Shown here: in pieces, positions 63,947 to 64,000 of the stretch | How the letters are laid out: every line of letters begins with the position of its first letter | How positions within the stretch are numbered: the first letter of the stretch is position 1 | Assembly: GCF_003369795.1 (NCBI RefSeq) | Contig: NZ_CP026730.1 | Span: forward strand, 1,798,001 to 1,862,000 | Origin: Streptomyces sp. CB09001 | Lineage (GTDB): Bacteria; Actinomycetota; Actinomycetes; Streptomycetales; Streptomycetaceae | Reading direction: 5' to 3' | Length of the DNA: 64,000 nt | Notes under the pieces: generated by a model | Seen by the model: the letters and a program-made list of their open reading frames with translations, nothing else | Databases searched by the model: none | What the model was told of the DNA's origin: nothing | Translations under genes and position numbers: made by a program

Positions 63947-64000
63947 TCAGACGTTCACGCCGAAGTCCTGGGCGATGCCGCGCAGGCCGGAGGCGTAGCC
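63947..64000 (-). CDS. C-terminal end of another TerD-family protein (partial)
   Basis: Only the last 17 residues are in the window: [17 protein letters not shown], followed by TGA at 63949-63947. The sequence is nearly the same as the end of the preceding TerD gene, so this is a tandem copy that continues past position 64000. Confidence 0.92.
   Translation of the reverse strand, partial: GYASGLRGIAQDFGVNV

Overview
This 64 kb window of very high G+C actinobacterial DNA has compact genes, frequent GTG/TTG starts and NTGA-type overlaps. The gene content (SCO2322-family protein, DUF397/DUF5753 regulators, TerD cluster, CPCC/Rhs proteins) points to a Streptomyces chromosome. Most of it reads as core or shell genome, broken by an IS481-type element, a Tn554-like transposon and several decayed genes.

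Left part (1-5.7 kb): an ECF-type vitamin/metal importer operon on the + strand. It runs secreted toroid protein, SCO2322-family protein, EcfT, double-ATPase EcfA, S component, and ends at a clear hairpin. A small secreted lytic transglycosylase follows. 5.7-17 kb: a minus-strand polymorphic-toxin locus. It holds a 1240-residue secreted DNRLRE/LamG protein, then a 2326-residue Rhs protein with a C-terminal HINT domain and a roughly 100-residue toxin tip, then an ATGA-coupled CPCC protein that is the likely immunity gene. 17.4-18.2 kb: relics of a GntR regulator fused by deletion to the tail of an MFS permease.

18.2-23.9 kb: small regulator/enzyme pairs (AraC-DJ1 with isochorismatase; MarR with alpha/beta hydrolase, sharing an operator), an IS481 element sitting exactly between two stop codons, and an ATP-binding protein/DUF5753/DUF397 trio. 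24-38.7 kb: envelope and transport genes (membrane protein, GT87-PAP2 fusion, MHS permease, DHA2 pump with its own winged helix), a GNAT and an O-methyltransferase gene, an FHA protein, a peptidoglycan-binding protein, a HAD phosphatase, and a TMEM165/GDT1 exporter behind a yybP-ykoY manganese riboswitch.

39.2-44.7 kb: a secreted HNH nuclease gene is cut in its active-site codons by a 4.85 kb Tn554-like element (two tyrosine recombinases, a TnpC-like helper and a HEAT-like cargo gene). An 8-bp repeat flanks it, and precise removal would restore a 214-codon reading frame. 44.8-55.5 kb: PhoD phosphatase, DoxX behind a perfect CebR-type operator, two DedA proteins, tRNA-Val(UAC), a DUF4097 lipoprotein, a coiled-coil protein and a NarL-type two-component pair with twin palindromes at its promoter.

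55.4-64 kb: a tellurium-resistance-type (Ter) stress cluster. A CitE-like lyase, a multidomain phosphoribosyltransferase and a HAD phosphatase form the presumed nucleoside-like-metabolite module. They are flanked by four TerD-fold genes (one partial) and a DUF475/TerC-like membrane protein. All assignments come from reading motifs by eye; no database search was possible.
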